Positions 24,088 through 32,443 of a stretch of DNA of 64,000 nt are shown here, piece after piece. The stretch is from NCBI GenBank assembly GCA_018389105.1, contig JACATO010000069.1, positions 374,501-438,500 on the forward strand, in the 5' to 3' direction. The position numbers and the translations under genes were made by a program. The stretch comes from Nautilus pompilius. Its lineage: Eukaryota; Mollusca; Cephalopoda; Nautilida; Nautilidae. Under the pieces are notes generated by a model, which worked only from the letters and a program-made list of their open reading frames with translations, searched no databases and had not been told where the DNA came from. The number at the start of each line of letters is the position of its first letter. Positions within the stretch are counted from its first letter, which is position 1.

Positions 24088-24212
24088 GGAATTCAGGATA
24101 TGAAGACCTGGGGGGGGGGCTTAGGAGCCCAATGTCACAGACAGTTAGTTGTTTAAATGTTGTTAATCTTGCTTTTTGTGGAATTCCTCTTTGGAGGGTT
24201 TTAACTCTATAG
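23660..24212 (+). pseudogene. NUMT fragment of ND5 with an internal microsatellite
   Basis: TRRAQISFLSWFQMAF is followed, after a one-base frameshift near 23725, by VHLSTLVTAGVFLIIQF and later SCLNVVNLAFCGIPL, all classic ND5 segments. A (GT)n(GA)n tract at 24048-24088 interrupts the region after FVMGKLFIVH. Weakly ND5-like G/T-rich sequence may continue to about 24700. Confidence 0.88.
24048..24088. repeat. (GT)n(GA)n microsatellite inside NUMT ND5
   Basis: A compound dinucleotide tract lies in frame position between two recognisable ND5 segments, so it arose after the transfer to the nucleus. Confidence 0.85.
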
Positions 24213-25189
24213 ATTTGATCTGTTGGTGATGCTGGTGAAGTTGGTAGCTACTTCTTTGATTGTTGTTTGTTCTATATGATTAAATGTCCTTTGGGAGGGG
24301 AAGGTGAAGGGGTTACAGAAGTAGAAGAGTTAGGGATGATAATACCGTTTCTTATAATTTATTTCTTCATGTGAAGGGCTCTTTGAGGAAGGGAATACAC
24401 TCCAGAGAGGAGTTTTTTATGATTGGAGGGGTAGGCTGCTTTTGTTTTTCTTCTAGGATGTGGTTCCTGAGTAAATTAAGGGTTGTGCCCATAATGAGAT
24501 GAGTGTTGGGTCTTCCTTTAGTTATTTTAAGGGGTAAATGAAAGTTTAAATAAGGTTTGGGTAGACAAAGTGTTTTGAATTTTTTGAGGAAAATTGCAGG
24601 GGTGTGTTACATTTTGGGAATAAGATATTTTGGGGGAGGGTACTTTTTGTTCCTTTTGTTGTTTATGGTGTTGTTTAGAAGCCTTTGAATTAGGGACCTA
24701 TGTAAGTGGCATGCTAATCTGAGTAAACAGAGGTGAGAAAAAGAGGAAATGTAATCTCAAATAAGGTTTATTCCCATTTTGAATAGGAAGTACCCCATTT
24801 GAGTTAGTAGGGTAAATAGAGTGCTTGCAGGGGGGGGACAAATAATCAGAAGCTGAACTAATTCTCAATAAGGCCTAAGATGGTCTGACTGCTCTTATAT
24901 TAGCAGCTGGGAGCGGGTAATTGAGCCTAATGAGGTTCTACCCCTTTCAATGATAATAAAGAACAGGGATAATGATGTGTGTGGTGGTGGGCTCCCTAAA
25001 AACCAATAAAAGCTCTACCAAACGAATATCTCTCCCCCCCTAACTAAAAATAACAACGCACACCAGTAACAAATAACCCATAAAAAATAAGGAAACCAGA
25101 GAATAAGAGAAAATATTCCCGAACACCCCACCATTTGCTTTCAAAAACAAACCCATGGTTACACCACCTCATCTAACCACCCCTAAGAA

Positions 25190-26190
25190 AAAGGGAAAAC
25201 TAAATAATAAAAAAACATAAAGGACCCTCAATATGCCTACCCAGTAAACTCATGCGGAGATTCCACAGGACAGCCCCTAATCCAAGTTGATAATAAAAAG
25301 ACCCCATTAGCCTCCCCCCAAAATTACTGATCCATTGGCTTACAGGAAACCCTTCCAACACTGACATACACAAAAGGAAAGATAAACAAAACAAAACAGA
25401 TGCACCCCACCAAGCTTATTAGGGATTTACCACAAAATACCATAGGAAAAAAGGAAAATATCACTCAGGATGAATATGAACTGGGGTAGTTTAAGGGCTA
25501 GCAGGGGTAAAATTCTCAGGTCCCACAACAAAATAGGGAAACAAAAAGACTCGACTCCATCCAAAAAGAAGAGCACAAAAACCCAAACAAATCCTTCATA
25601 ATATAATACACATTAATCAGCATCTTCTCCCCACTCCATCTCACCCCCAATGAATTCCTAGATCCCTCTCAGGCATAAACAGTAAATGCACAACCCTCAA
25701 CCCAACCAACAAAAAAGGGAGAAGAAATGTAAGGAATAAAACTGGATCAAGGTGGCATTGCCTACAGAAATCCTCTCACATTCTACCAATATCTTTCCCA
25801 GATAAGGGATAGCAGAAAGAAGATTAGTAATCACAGTGGCTCCCCCAAGGCAAAATGTACCCCACAAAAGTATTTTCGATAAATAACAAAAGAGAACCAC
25901 CTCAATATTTCACATCTTAAAATACAGGAGGGACCCTTAATATAAATCATGACCAATATGGGATACAAACAAATAAAAAAGGAATCCCTATTCACATGTA
26001 GAGCACGAAACTTCCACCATCCTGACAAACATGCACAACAGAAGAAAATACCTCAGCTACCCTACCACTATAATACATAGAAAGATTAACTAATTGTGTC
26101 TCCAAATATAGCCCCAAGAGGGACCAAAAATTTCATCACCCTGATAAATTTGTGGAGCAACAAATCCACCATCTTAAAAAATAGGATGAG
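25190..26190 (-). pseudogene. NUMT fragment of cytochrome b (CYTB)
   Basis: On the minus strand, pieces from 26190 down read like NFGSLLGL (degraded), then VEVFSSVVHVC-like, RALHVNRDSFFICLY, WGATVITNLLSAIPYLG at 25840-25790, NATLIQFYSLHF, and near the end a GSQPVSQPF-like stretch. All are in CYTB order. Several frameshifts are present. Confidence 0.88.
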
Positions 26191-26859
26191 TTTTACAAAT
26201 GGAAATTAGCACAAACCAAACTAAAAGGACGCAAGGGACCCTCACAATAACAACACATCTTAGCTGACCAAAACAATCACTACCCACTCCCATATACCCT
26301 AAAAACATCCCTTCCTTCCCCCTAATCATAGAAACAGAATTTCTACTCCCTAAAATTCCACCTTACCTTAAGATCTTTTCACCTTTAACACTTCCAAAAA
26401 ACATATAATATGATCTGCAGCCATCTTTCTACTTAGGAAATTTGATTAAGGATTAACCCTAACCACACCAAGAACTAACCTCACCCTCTATAAAACTTAC
26501 ATTTTATTGCATCACTCATCAAAACAGTTCCACTGTTCTCATCCTTAACCAAAACCCCCAAATGAACCCTAAAAATAGGGAATCACACCATTGACCTCAT
26601 ACCAGAAGATGGGTCCCCACTCATTAATTTCCAATATTAAAATTTTTAACTAAACTACCTTCTACACCCAAAAACTTACCACCTCATCACCACCATTACC
26701 ACAGATACAACCAAACGAAGCACTCCAGTACACAAGAGGAGGAGACGAATGAACCCCCCCAAAAAAGAACAGAAAGTACCAACCTTATAAATAAAATATC
26801 TGTGTATCCCATCATAAACAATGTGGCAAACCCTGCCCCTCCATGCTCAACACTAAATC
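26191..26859 (-). pseudogene. Probable NUMT sequence between CYTB and ND1 (ND6/tRNA-Pro position)
   Basis: The A/C-rich composition matches the flanking NUMT pieces, and in mollusc mtDNA this position holds ND6, tRNA-Pro and the ND1 3' end. I could not recognise a specific motif. Confidence 0.35.
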
Positions 26860-27510
26860 CAGGAACCATTCAAGACCCCACTCTGCAAAACCAAAAGAAG
26901 CCTGATACATCTCTGTGACAAGAAACAAACCACCTTATAAAAACAATGGGAGTAACCCTCCCTAACCAAAGGTATCCCTGCCCTTCTACCGAAGAATATG
27001 AATCATATGAGCAAGATGTAAACACAGAACACAGCGACATTAGGGCCATTCTAGCCTCATAAGAAATAATCTCAACTACAGCACATAAGGCTCCTAAAAA
27101 AGCAGATTTAGAATTAGAAGCCCACTCTGACCCAACCCTCCCCAACACAGAATACACTTCCATCCCAGAAAATCACACCTCCCCCAAAACAAACTAAACA
27201 CCCCAACTTAAAAAATCCACAAAACCAAAGCCAAGAACAAACCTAACATTGGAAAAACAAAGTTACCTGTTACACACAACAGATCTAATCAACTCTTTTA
27301 CTAAACAGCTTAATAGCATCAGCCAAAACCTGAAAGATTCTATTCATTCCCACTTTAATAGGCTCCCTTATGAATCTAAAAATATCAGCCTTTTGCACTC
27401 AAGCAAGGTAAAAAGGGCAGCCTCCTCAACAACACAAACAAAACTTCATAAAACTCTCACAGTTACAACACCAGCCTTAGGTACTCAAATACTCGGCCAA
27501 AATTAAACCT
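26860..27510 (-). pseudogene. NUMT fragment of ND1
   Basis: The minus strand reads AALFTLLECK and LADAIKLFSKELIR near 27430-27270, then WASNSKSAFLGALCAVVEII and SYEARMALMSL near 27130-27040, and PIVFIRWFVSC near 26950. These are ND1 signatures in order. It lies head to head with COX3, as on an ancestral mollusc mtDNA from which the rRNA-tRNA block has been lost. Confidence 0.88.
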
Positions 27511-27624
27511 TAACATGCTCCCATACAACCAGGACATACACCTCCACAGAATCGACAACTACACTAAAAAAATGAGAAAAGGATGCAACATAAATATATA
27601 AGCCTACAATCAGTCAATAATAAC

Positions 27625-28265
27625 CCCTTTCATTTAGTTGAATTCATCCTCTGACCACTAACAGACATCTCTGGGGGGGGGCCCTTCTCCTAACCACAGG
27701 CTCAGCCTTTTGATTCCATACACACAACACCCTGCTAATATTAACTGGGATACTTCTAATCCTATCAACTATAATTAAATGATGATGTTTTGTTTGAGAA
27801 AAAAACTTTCCAGGGTTTCCATACATCCCCCAGGAATCCACTGAGGGATGGTTCCTTTTTATTGTATTGCAGGTATAGTCCAAATTCCAAAAATTGGATC
27901 TTCTTGACCTCCTGTAGGGACCTTAACCCTGAATCTATTTTATTTTCCTTTATTAAGCACTGCTGCTGTGCTCTTAGCATCAGGGGTTACTGTTATCTCG
28001 GCTCATCATGTCCTCATAGGAGGAGCATGAAAAGATGCAACACAAGGACTACATTTCACCACCCTACAAACAGGAGAATACCAAGAAACATCATTCACTA
28101 TTTCCGATAGCGCCTATGGGTCCAGTCTGCTTATTTTTCACAATATCTCGACATTTCTCATCCACTCATCATTTCAGATTCCAAGCTGCTGCTGCTGCTG
28201 CCATGCTGACCTTTTTTAAATGTGGAATGTTTTTATACAGTTGCATCTACTGATGGGTTTATTAA
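27625..28265 (+). pseudogene. NUMT fragment of COX3
   Basis: Readable segments in order: HLVEFSSWPLT-like start, SAFWFHTHNTLLMLT-like, EKTFQGFHTSP at 27800-27832, TAAVLLASGVTVISAHHVLIGGA near 27960-28027, FTISDSAYGSS near 28098-28130, and VVWLFLYSCIYW-like C-terminus near 28220-28255. A CTG/GCT trinucleotide run at 28186-28202 replaces part of the C-terminal region. Confidence 0.9.
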
Positions 28266-28488
28266 TGTTTGAGATGACATACTTTAGCGTTAAACTGGAC
28301 CCCTCAGTTTTATACTTTAAAGCATTTTATAGAAGATGGTTTAACCTGCAGCTAAGCAGTAGGAATCCCTTAAAACCAACTAAGGTTATGAAGTGCACTT
28401 TTACTTATGGTTTTGGCCCATATTTTGGAGGAAAACCTTTCAGGATCTCTTCCTCTTAGGAGAAGCTAAATTACAAAGCATTTAGCCA

Positions 28489-28700
28489 TAATTACCTGTT
28501 GGACAAGAGTATTGTCACCGTTAATTAAACTGTTATAATTACCTGTCAGACAAGAGTATTGGCACCGTTAATTAAACTGTTATAATTACCTGTCAGACAA
28601 GAGTATTGGCACCGTTAATTAAACTGTTATAATTACCTGTCAGACAAGAGTATTGGCACCGTTAATTAAACTGTTATAATTACCTGTCAGACAAAAGTAT
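28489..28700. repeat. 47-bp tandem repeat inside the NUMT tRNA cluster, about 4.5 copies
   Basis: The unit begins AATTACCTGTCAGACAAGAG and contains GGCACCGTTAATTAAAC. It repeats head to tail between COX3 and ND3, where mollusc mtDNA holds tRNA-Lys-Ala-Arg-Asn-Ile. CCGTTAA is what a tRNA-Asn anticodon loop would look like, so the unit may include part of that tRNA. Confidence 0.85.
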
Positions 28701-28744
28701 TGGGCCGGAATAACAGACTATATTGTTATGGTTGTTACACACCC

Positions 28745-29085
28745 AATACCTGTCATTAATAATAATCACCTTTATGATTCTCAGTTTACTAAGAGCATTC
28801 TTTCTATTGGTTGAAGGGTCAGAAGGCCAGCAATAAATGAGTGATAGAAGAGACCCCCCTTTTGAGTGTAGGTTTGACCCATTAAGATTTATGTGGGTCC
28901 TGTTTATCATCTGGTTTTTCTCTCGCTATTACTTTTCTAAGTTTTGGCATCAAGCTAGTACTACTTCTACCATTAACTCCAGCAATGGTAGGGGCCCTTC
29001 TAAAATAGTGCTCAAGGCCGCTATTGTGTTTATTGCCATTCTTTTAATTGAGTTTCTTCGCAAATGAAACAAAGGGTCTCTCAAA
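28745..29085 (+). pseudogene. NUMT copy of ND3
   Basis: TFMILSLLSAFFLLVEG is followed by MSDRRDPPFECRFDP (ND3 motif SDREKxSPFECGFDP), then AIVFIAILLIEFLRK and NKGSLK, the ND3 C-terminus. The middle is altered by insertions and frameshifts. Confidence 0.88.
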
Positions 29086-29087
29086 TG

Positions 29088-29155
29088 ATTAAAATAAGAA
29101 TGGTCAAGGAATAAAATGGGGCTGTTAACCTCATTTTGGGTAACCTGATATCCCC
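29088..29155 (+). pseudogene. NUMT tRNA-Ser(AGN) remnant with altered anticodon loop
   Basis: Between ND3 and ND2, where mollusc mtDNA carries tRNA-Ser(GCT), a strong stem encloses the seven-base loop CTGTTAA. A single C-to-T change from CTGCTAA would explain it. It reads as GTT in this copy. Confidence 0.5.
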
Positions 29156-29159
29156 TTCC

Positions 29160-29770
29160 ATATGTTCATCAAGAGATTTTCATTTATATTCCTCTTCTTG
29201 TCTCTCATAGTTTTAAGGACTATTATTTCTCTCTCCTCAAATCATTGGCTGGGCGCGAGGGTCAGGGTTAGAACTCAGCCTAAAAAGGGTTCCTCACCAT
29301 TATAGCTGGAAAAGGCTCTGTGTTTGAGAGAGAATCTTCCATTACATATTTTATTGTATCCAAACTTTATTTTTAAGGGTATCTTAGCAGCGTTAATAGA
29401 GTCGTTTTATATAACATCTTCCTAGGATATCTCCTTCACCCAAAAAGAGTCCAGTAGGGTTTGCTTTTTACCCCTACTTCTCTTATTTGCTGCACCTCTC
29501 CGCTTTTGACTCCATAATATTACTCCTGGCTATCCTGCTTTCCTCCTTCTTACCTGGCAAAGGGTGACTCCTATTTTTTTACTCACCTATCCAAAATGGC
29601 AACCTATTGACACTAGAAGCGGCGGGAAGCCTTACTGGATCTTTAGAAAGGATTGACCAAACTAGTCTACGAATCCTTTCAACATACTCATCTGTATCCC
29701 ACATGGGATGAATAATATACACCCTAACACTAGGGATTATAGCATCCTGAAGGTATTTTAGCACATGCTT
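29160..29770 (+). pseudogene. NUMT fragment of ND2
   Basis: ISLSSNHWLGARV corresponds to ND2 LSSNSWFGVWVGLE near 29228-29270. Downstream, SLDQTSLR-like sequence and STYSSVSHMG with GGATGAATAATA (Gly-Trp-Met-Met in the mitochondrial code) lie at 29680-29720. Internal deletion and frameshifts are present. Confidence 0.85.
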
Positions 29771-29812
29771 TCATTGAACAACACCCCCCTGATTATTAAC
29801 TTAATGGGGATC

Positions 29813-29926
29813 CACCATACGATAAATATCCTCTACAAATCACAAAGACATTGGAACTCTTTATTATTTCGTCTTTGGAATCTGGTCGGCTATTGTCGGA
29901 ACATCTCTATAGCTGATCATACATTG
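29813..29926 (+). pseudogene. NUMT 5' fragment of COX1
   Basis: ATACGATAAATATCCTCTAC begins the COX1 N-terminus (RW...STNHKDIGTLYFVFGIWS pattern), with frameshifts after ACAAATCACAAAGACATTGG. It is cut off after about 35 codons and joined directly to COX2 sequence. Confidence 0.85.
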
Positions 29927-30378
29927 CCCCGGCGATTATCCTTATCTTCTTGGCTTTACCTTCCCTTCACCTTCTCTACCTCTTAGATAAAGGACCCTTT
30001 ATTACCTATTAAGGGGATTGGCGCCAGTGATACTGAATTCACGAATACTCCGATTTTCTCAGCGTGGTGTTTGACTCAGACGGTCCCCACACCAGACCTG
30101 GTGGACGGACTATACCGTCTCTTATGGATGGACAGCCGATTAACTCTCTTAATAATAGTTAATGTCCGAGCTTAATCTCATCCGCTGAGGTCCTTCATGC
30201 GTGAACCATCCCATCTATGAGGATTAGAGCAAATTCTGCACCTGATCAACAAGGTGAGATTTGCCCCCAAAACGTCCAAGAGTATTTTATAAGCAATGTT
30301 CTGAAATTTTGAGGGCTAAACCTCTCGTTTATTCCTATCGCTGCAGAGTCGGTTAATATCTTTAAAAATGGCTTATAA
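29927..30378 (+). pseudogene. NUMT fragment of COX2
   Basis: Begins with LPAIILIFLALPSLHLLYLLD, the COX2 second membrane segment, then SAWCLTQTV and RLLWMDSRLTL stretches. The GFYYGQCSEICGANHSF region is readable across frames near 30275-30330, followed by PIAAESVNIFK. Confidence 0.88.
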
Positions 30379-30384
30379 AAACAG

Positions 30385-30450
30385 ATAAAAAACGAGTTAG
30401 CTATTAACACAAGGTTGTCAACCCTTAAGCCATCATGGGAGTGATACTTT
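30385..30450 (+). pseudogene. NUMT tRNA-Asp remnant
   Basis: CAAGGTTGTCAACCCTT near 30411 forms an anticodon arm with loop TTGTCAA (GTC, Asp). It sits directly after COX2, as in molluscan mtDNA. Confidence 0.55.
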
Positions 30451-30454
30451 TATA

Positions 30455-30520
30455 TGCTTCAGGTCTCTCCCTAAATTAGATTTTCATTTTATCCTTAAGT
30501 TTGAGTGGCCTTAATAGCCA
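30455..30520 (+). pseudogene. NUMT 5' fragment of ATP8
   Basis: ATGCTTCAGGTCTCTCCCTA resembles the start of molluscan ATP8 (M-P-Q-L-S-P-L-N-W), directly after tRNA-Asp. It is very short. Confidence 0.45.
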
Positions 30521-30559
30521 TTACATCCACGACTTTCTGACTCAAAAGGTCAGGATTCT

Positions 30560-30790
30560 CCTCATTTTACAAGATATTCGCAATTCCTTTCCCCGAGTAT
30601 AGGTGACGATGAATGCATCCACGGCTCATATTATACACCTACTGATAACTAATCGATTTAGCATCTTCAACACCAAGCTCTCATAAGATAGATAGATCAT
30701 TACGAGAGCCTCGTGTTACAAATTAGAGCTTAAATATATTGTACTTATCTACCACCCCGATTATTAAGTAAAGTTAAGTCCTATATATAT
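30560..30790 (-). pseudogene. NUMT tRNA-Leu-like segment next to 16S
   Basis: The minus strand contains a TATTTAAGCTCTAA stretch like a tRNA-Leu anticodon arm, in the position (3' of 16S) where molluscs have two tRNA-Leu genes. No full cloverleaf was derived. Confidence 0.3.
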
Positions 30791-31700
30791 ATGTATATCG
30801 ATCCTAAATCAAACATTATTGGTCTTTTGGTACTAAAGAAATGTCTTATCAAAAACGGGAGATTGAACCCAACCTGGCTCACACCGGTCTGAGCTCAGAT
30901 CGTGTAATATGTTAAAGGTCGAACAGATCCACCTTCCAGAAGTTCTTCGCCCTTAGAATATCTTAATCAGACATCGCAGTCCCAATTTCTCTCTTCGATA
31001 AAGACCCTCCAAGAGAACTACTCGGCTATCCCCTATGGTAACTTCCAATTGACCGATAATGCTGTCAGTTTCTTTGAAATAAAAGGAGGCAAGGCTTAAC
31101 CCATCGGTCGCCCAAACCAGTAAATATCATTATTTATTAATCGTTTATAATAAAGTGAGCATTAAAGCTCAATAGGGTCATCTCGTTTTCTCGCTGTGCC
31201 TAGGCCTCTTCATCTAGAGGTTAAACTGCGCAAAATATAGGTGAGACAGAACAATTCTAGTCAAGCCATTCACCCTCCAATTAAAGGGCGAACTATCGTT
31301 CTACCTTAGTACGGTCAATGTACCGCAGCCATGTTCACTAGGCAGGCCTGACTCTCTGAATGATATTAGCAGAGAGACATGTTTTTGATAAACAGGCGAG
31401 GTAAGTTTTGCTGAATTCCTTATCCACATTTAATTTAGATCCTTCACTTAACTCCCCCCCCTTTTTTTTGGTCAACCAGAAGATTAAACATTCACTAATA
31501 CACAAGCAAGCATTATACCTGCTCTTTTAAAAATTAATGGGCAATTTACTGACTCATAAAGATAAACCTCTAGTTATTTTATTTTTCTGGACGTAAATTA
31601 TCATTCCTACGGAAGATGAGCCCCATCAAATCTACCCTTATCCCCTCATTACTGCTTATCCTCTCACAATTCTAAGAGCCTAACCCATTAAAAACAAAGT
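30790..31700 (-). pseudogene. NUMT of the mitochondrial 16S rRNA (3' and middle domains)
   Basis: CCGGTCTGAGCTCAGATC (from 30883) is the conserved 3' domain in antisense, the place where the 16Sbr primer anneals. ATGTTTTTGATAAACAGGCG at 31380-31399 is the reverse complement of the 16Sar-type site. The interval of about 515 bp matches the usual barcode amplicon. TTTGCTGAATTCCTT at 31408 extends the homology. AT-rich sequence to about 31980 may be the 5' domain. Confidence 0.9.
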
Positions 31701-31996
31701 GTAGACCCCCCCCCACTAAAAAATGCATATGATAAACCAGCTACCTTAAAATATTTGATAATCCTTCCACATTACCACACTTTGCTGCCACGAGTCATTT
31801 TAGATCAGGATAATGAATATATTACTTATGACCTGCCCATTATGCTAAAGTTGGATCTTCTGAAAACTCCTCAAATATGCTTTATTTCCCTTCTCGGTAC
31901 TTAACTATAACCAAGAATTATTTCACAAAAAACTACTAATTGTCCCAACGATCTTACCAACCACACAAAAAACAAACTTCTAGTCAGATCAGCTTC

Positions 31997-32002
31997 TTTA
32001 AT
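31997..32002 (-). terminator. Candidate poly(A) signal ATTAAA of the CIMIP5-like gene
   Basis: The gene-strand hexamer ATTAAA lies about 250 bases past the stop codon, at the edge of the NUMT. A canonical AATAAA (plus-strand 31881-31886) follows inside NUMT-like sequence. Confidence 0.3.
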
Positions 32003-32251
32003 CGGGACACTGGGACCAGACCATAAAACCTACCTGGTGCAAGCAGGTCACATCCAATTATGCTACATCCCTTTTCCAGAACAGATTCCCGTATCCCTAC
32101 CATATTAAGACTTATCTCACCTGTCCCTTTACACATGGACACGCACAAAACAGTTGAGAAGTAAAGTAAGCGTAAAATTAAACTATAGGGTGATGATGTT
32201 GCCTGCACACAAGAGATGCTGGATTGCAAGTTCTCTTGACGGGCGTTGGAA

Positions 32252-32443
32252 TCAATAGCAAATTAAATCCACGTCTGCTCTTCTCTTGCGTCTCGCGCTG
32301 TAGAACTGATATTCCAGACTCCTGATGCTTTTACCAAGATCTGTATCCAGCCTCGCTCCGTAGTTCCCAGAGTTGGTGTTAGGAATTCTGTCAGAAAACA
32401 TTGACACTTTGTCTGGGAGTTCTTTTCTTGGCTTAATGTTGCC
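32252..32443 (-). CDS. CIMIP5: CIMIP5-like coding exon 3 with stop
   Basis: Acceptor TTCACAATAG; 63 codons from GNIKPRKELPDK to DVDLICY, stop TGA at 32254-32252. It carries the most conserved block of the family, ARLDTDLGKSI. Confidence 0.85.
   Translation of the reverse strand, partial: GNIKPRKELPDKVSMFSDRIPNTNSGNYGARLDTDLGKSIRSLEYQFYSARRKRRADVDLICY

Larger units (their letters stand above)
23394..31980. other. Nuclear mitochondrial DNA (NUMT) mosaic, about 8.6 kb
   Basis: At least ten mitochondrial genes can be recognised as decayed pieces: ND4 and ND5 (+), CYTB and ND1 (-), COX3, ND3, ND2, COX1, COX2 and ATP8 (+), then 16S rRNA (-), with tRNA remnants between. Stops and frameshifts occur in every protein piece even with the invertebrate mitochondrial code. 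Large deletions fuse genes, and strand bias switches from G/T-rich to A/C-rich where orientation changes (about 24.95 kb). The order within blocks is that of ancestral molluscan mtDNA. The outer limits are approximate. Confidence 0.9.

Noticed and set aside
23739-24212. A nuclear membrane-protein gene
   Set aside because: The open frame is mitochondrial ND5 sequence plus a microsatellite translation.
27249-27506. An 85-codon plus-strand protein
   Set aside because: It is antisense to the NUMT ND1 N-terminal region.
23394-31980. Contaminating or misassembled true mitochondrial genome
   Set aside because: All protein pieces carry stops and frameshifts, genes are fused and inverted, and nuclear-type microsatellites are embedded, so an old nuclear insertion fits better; long reads would settle it.
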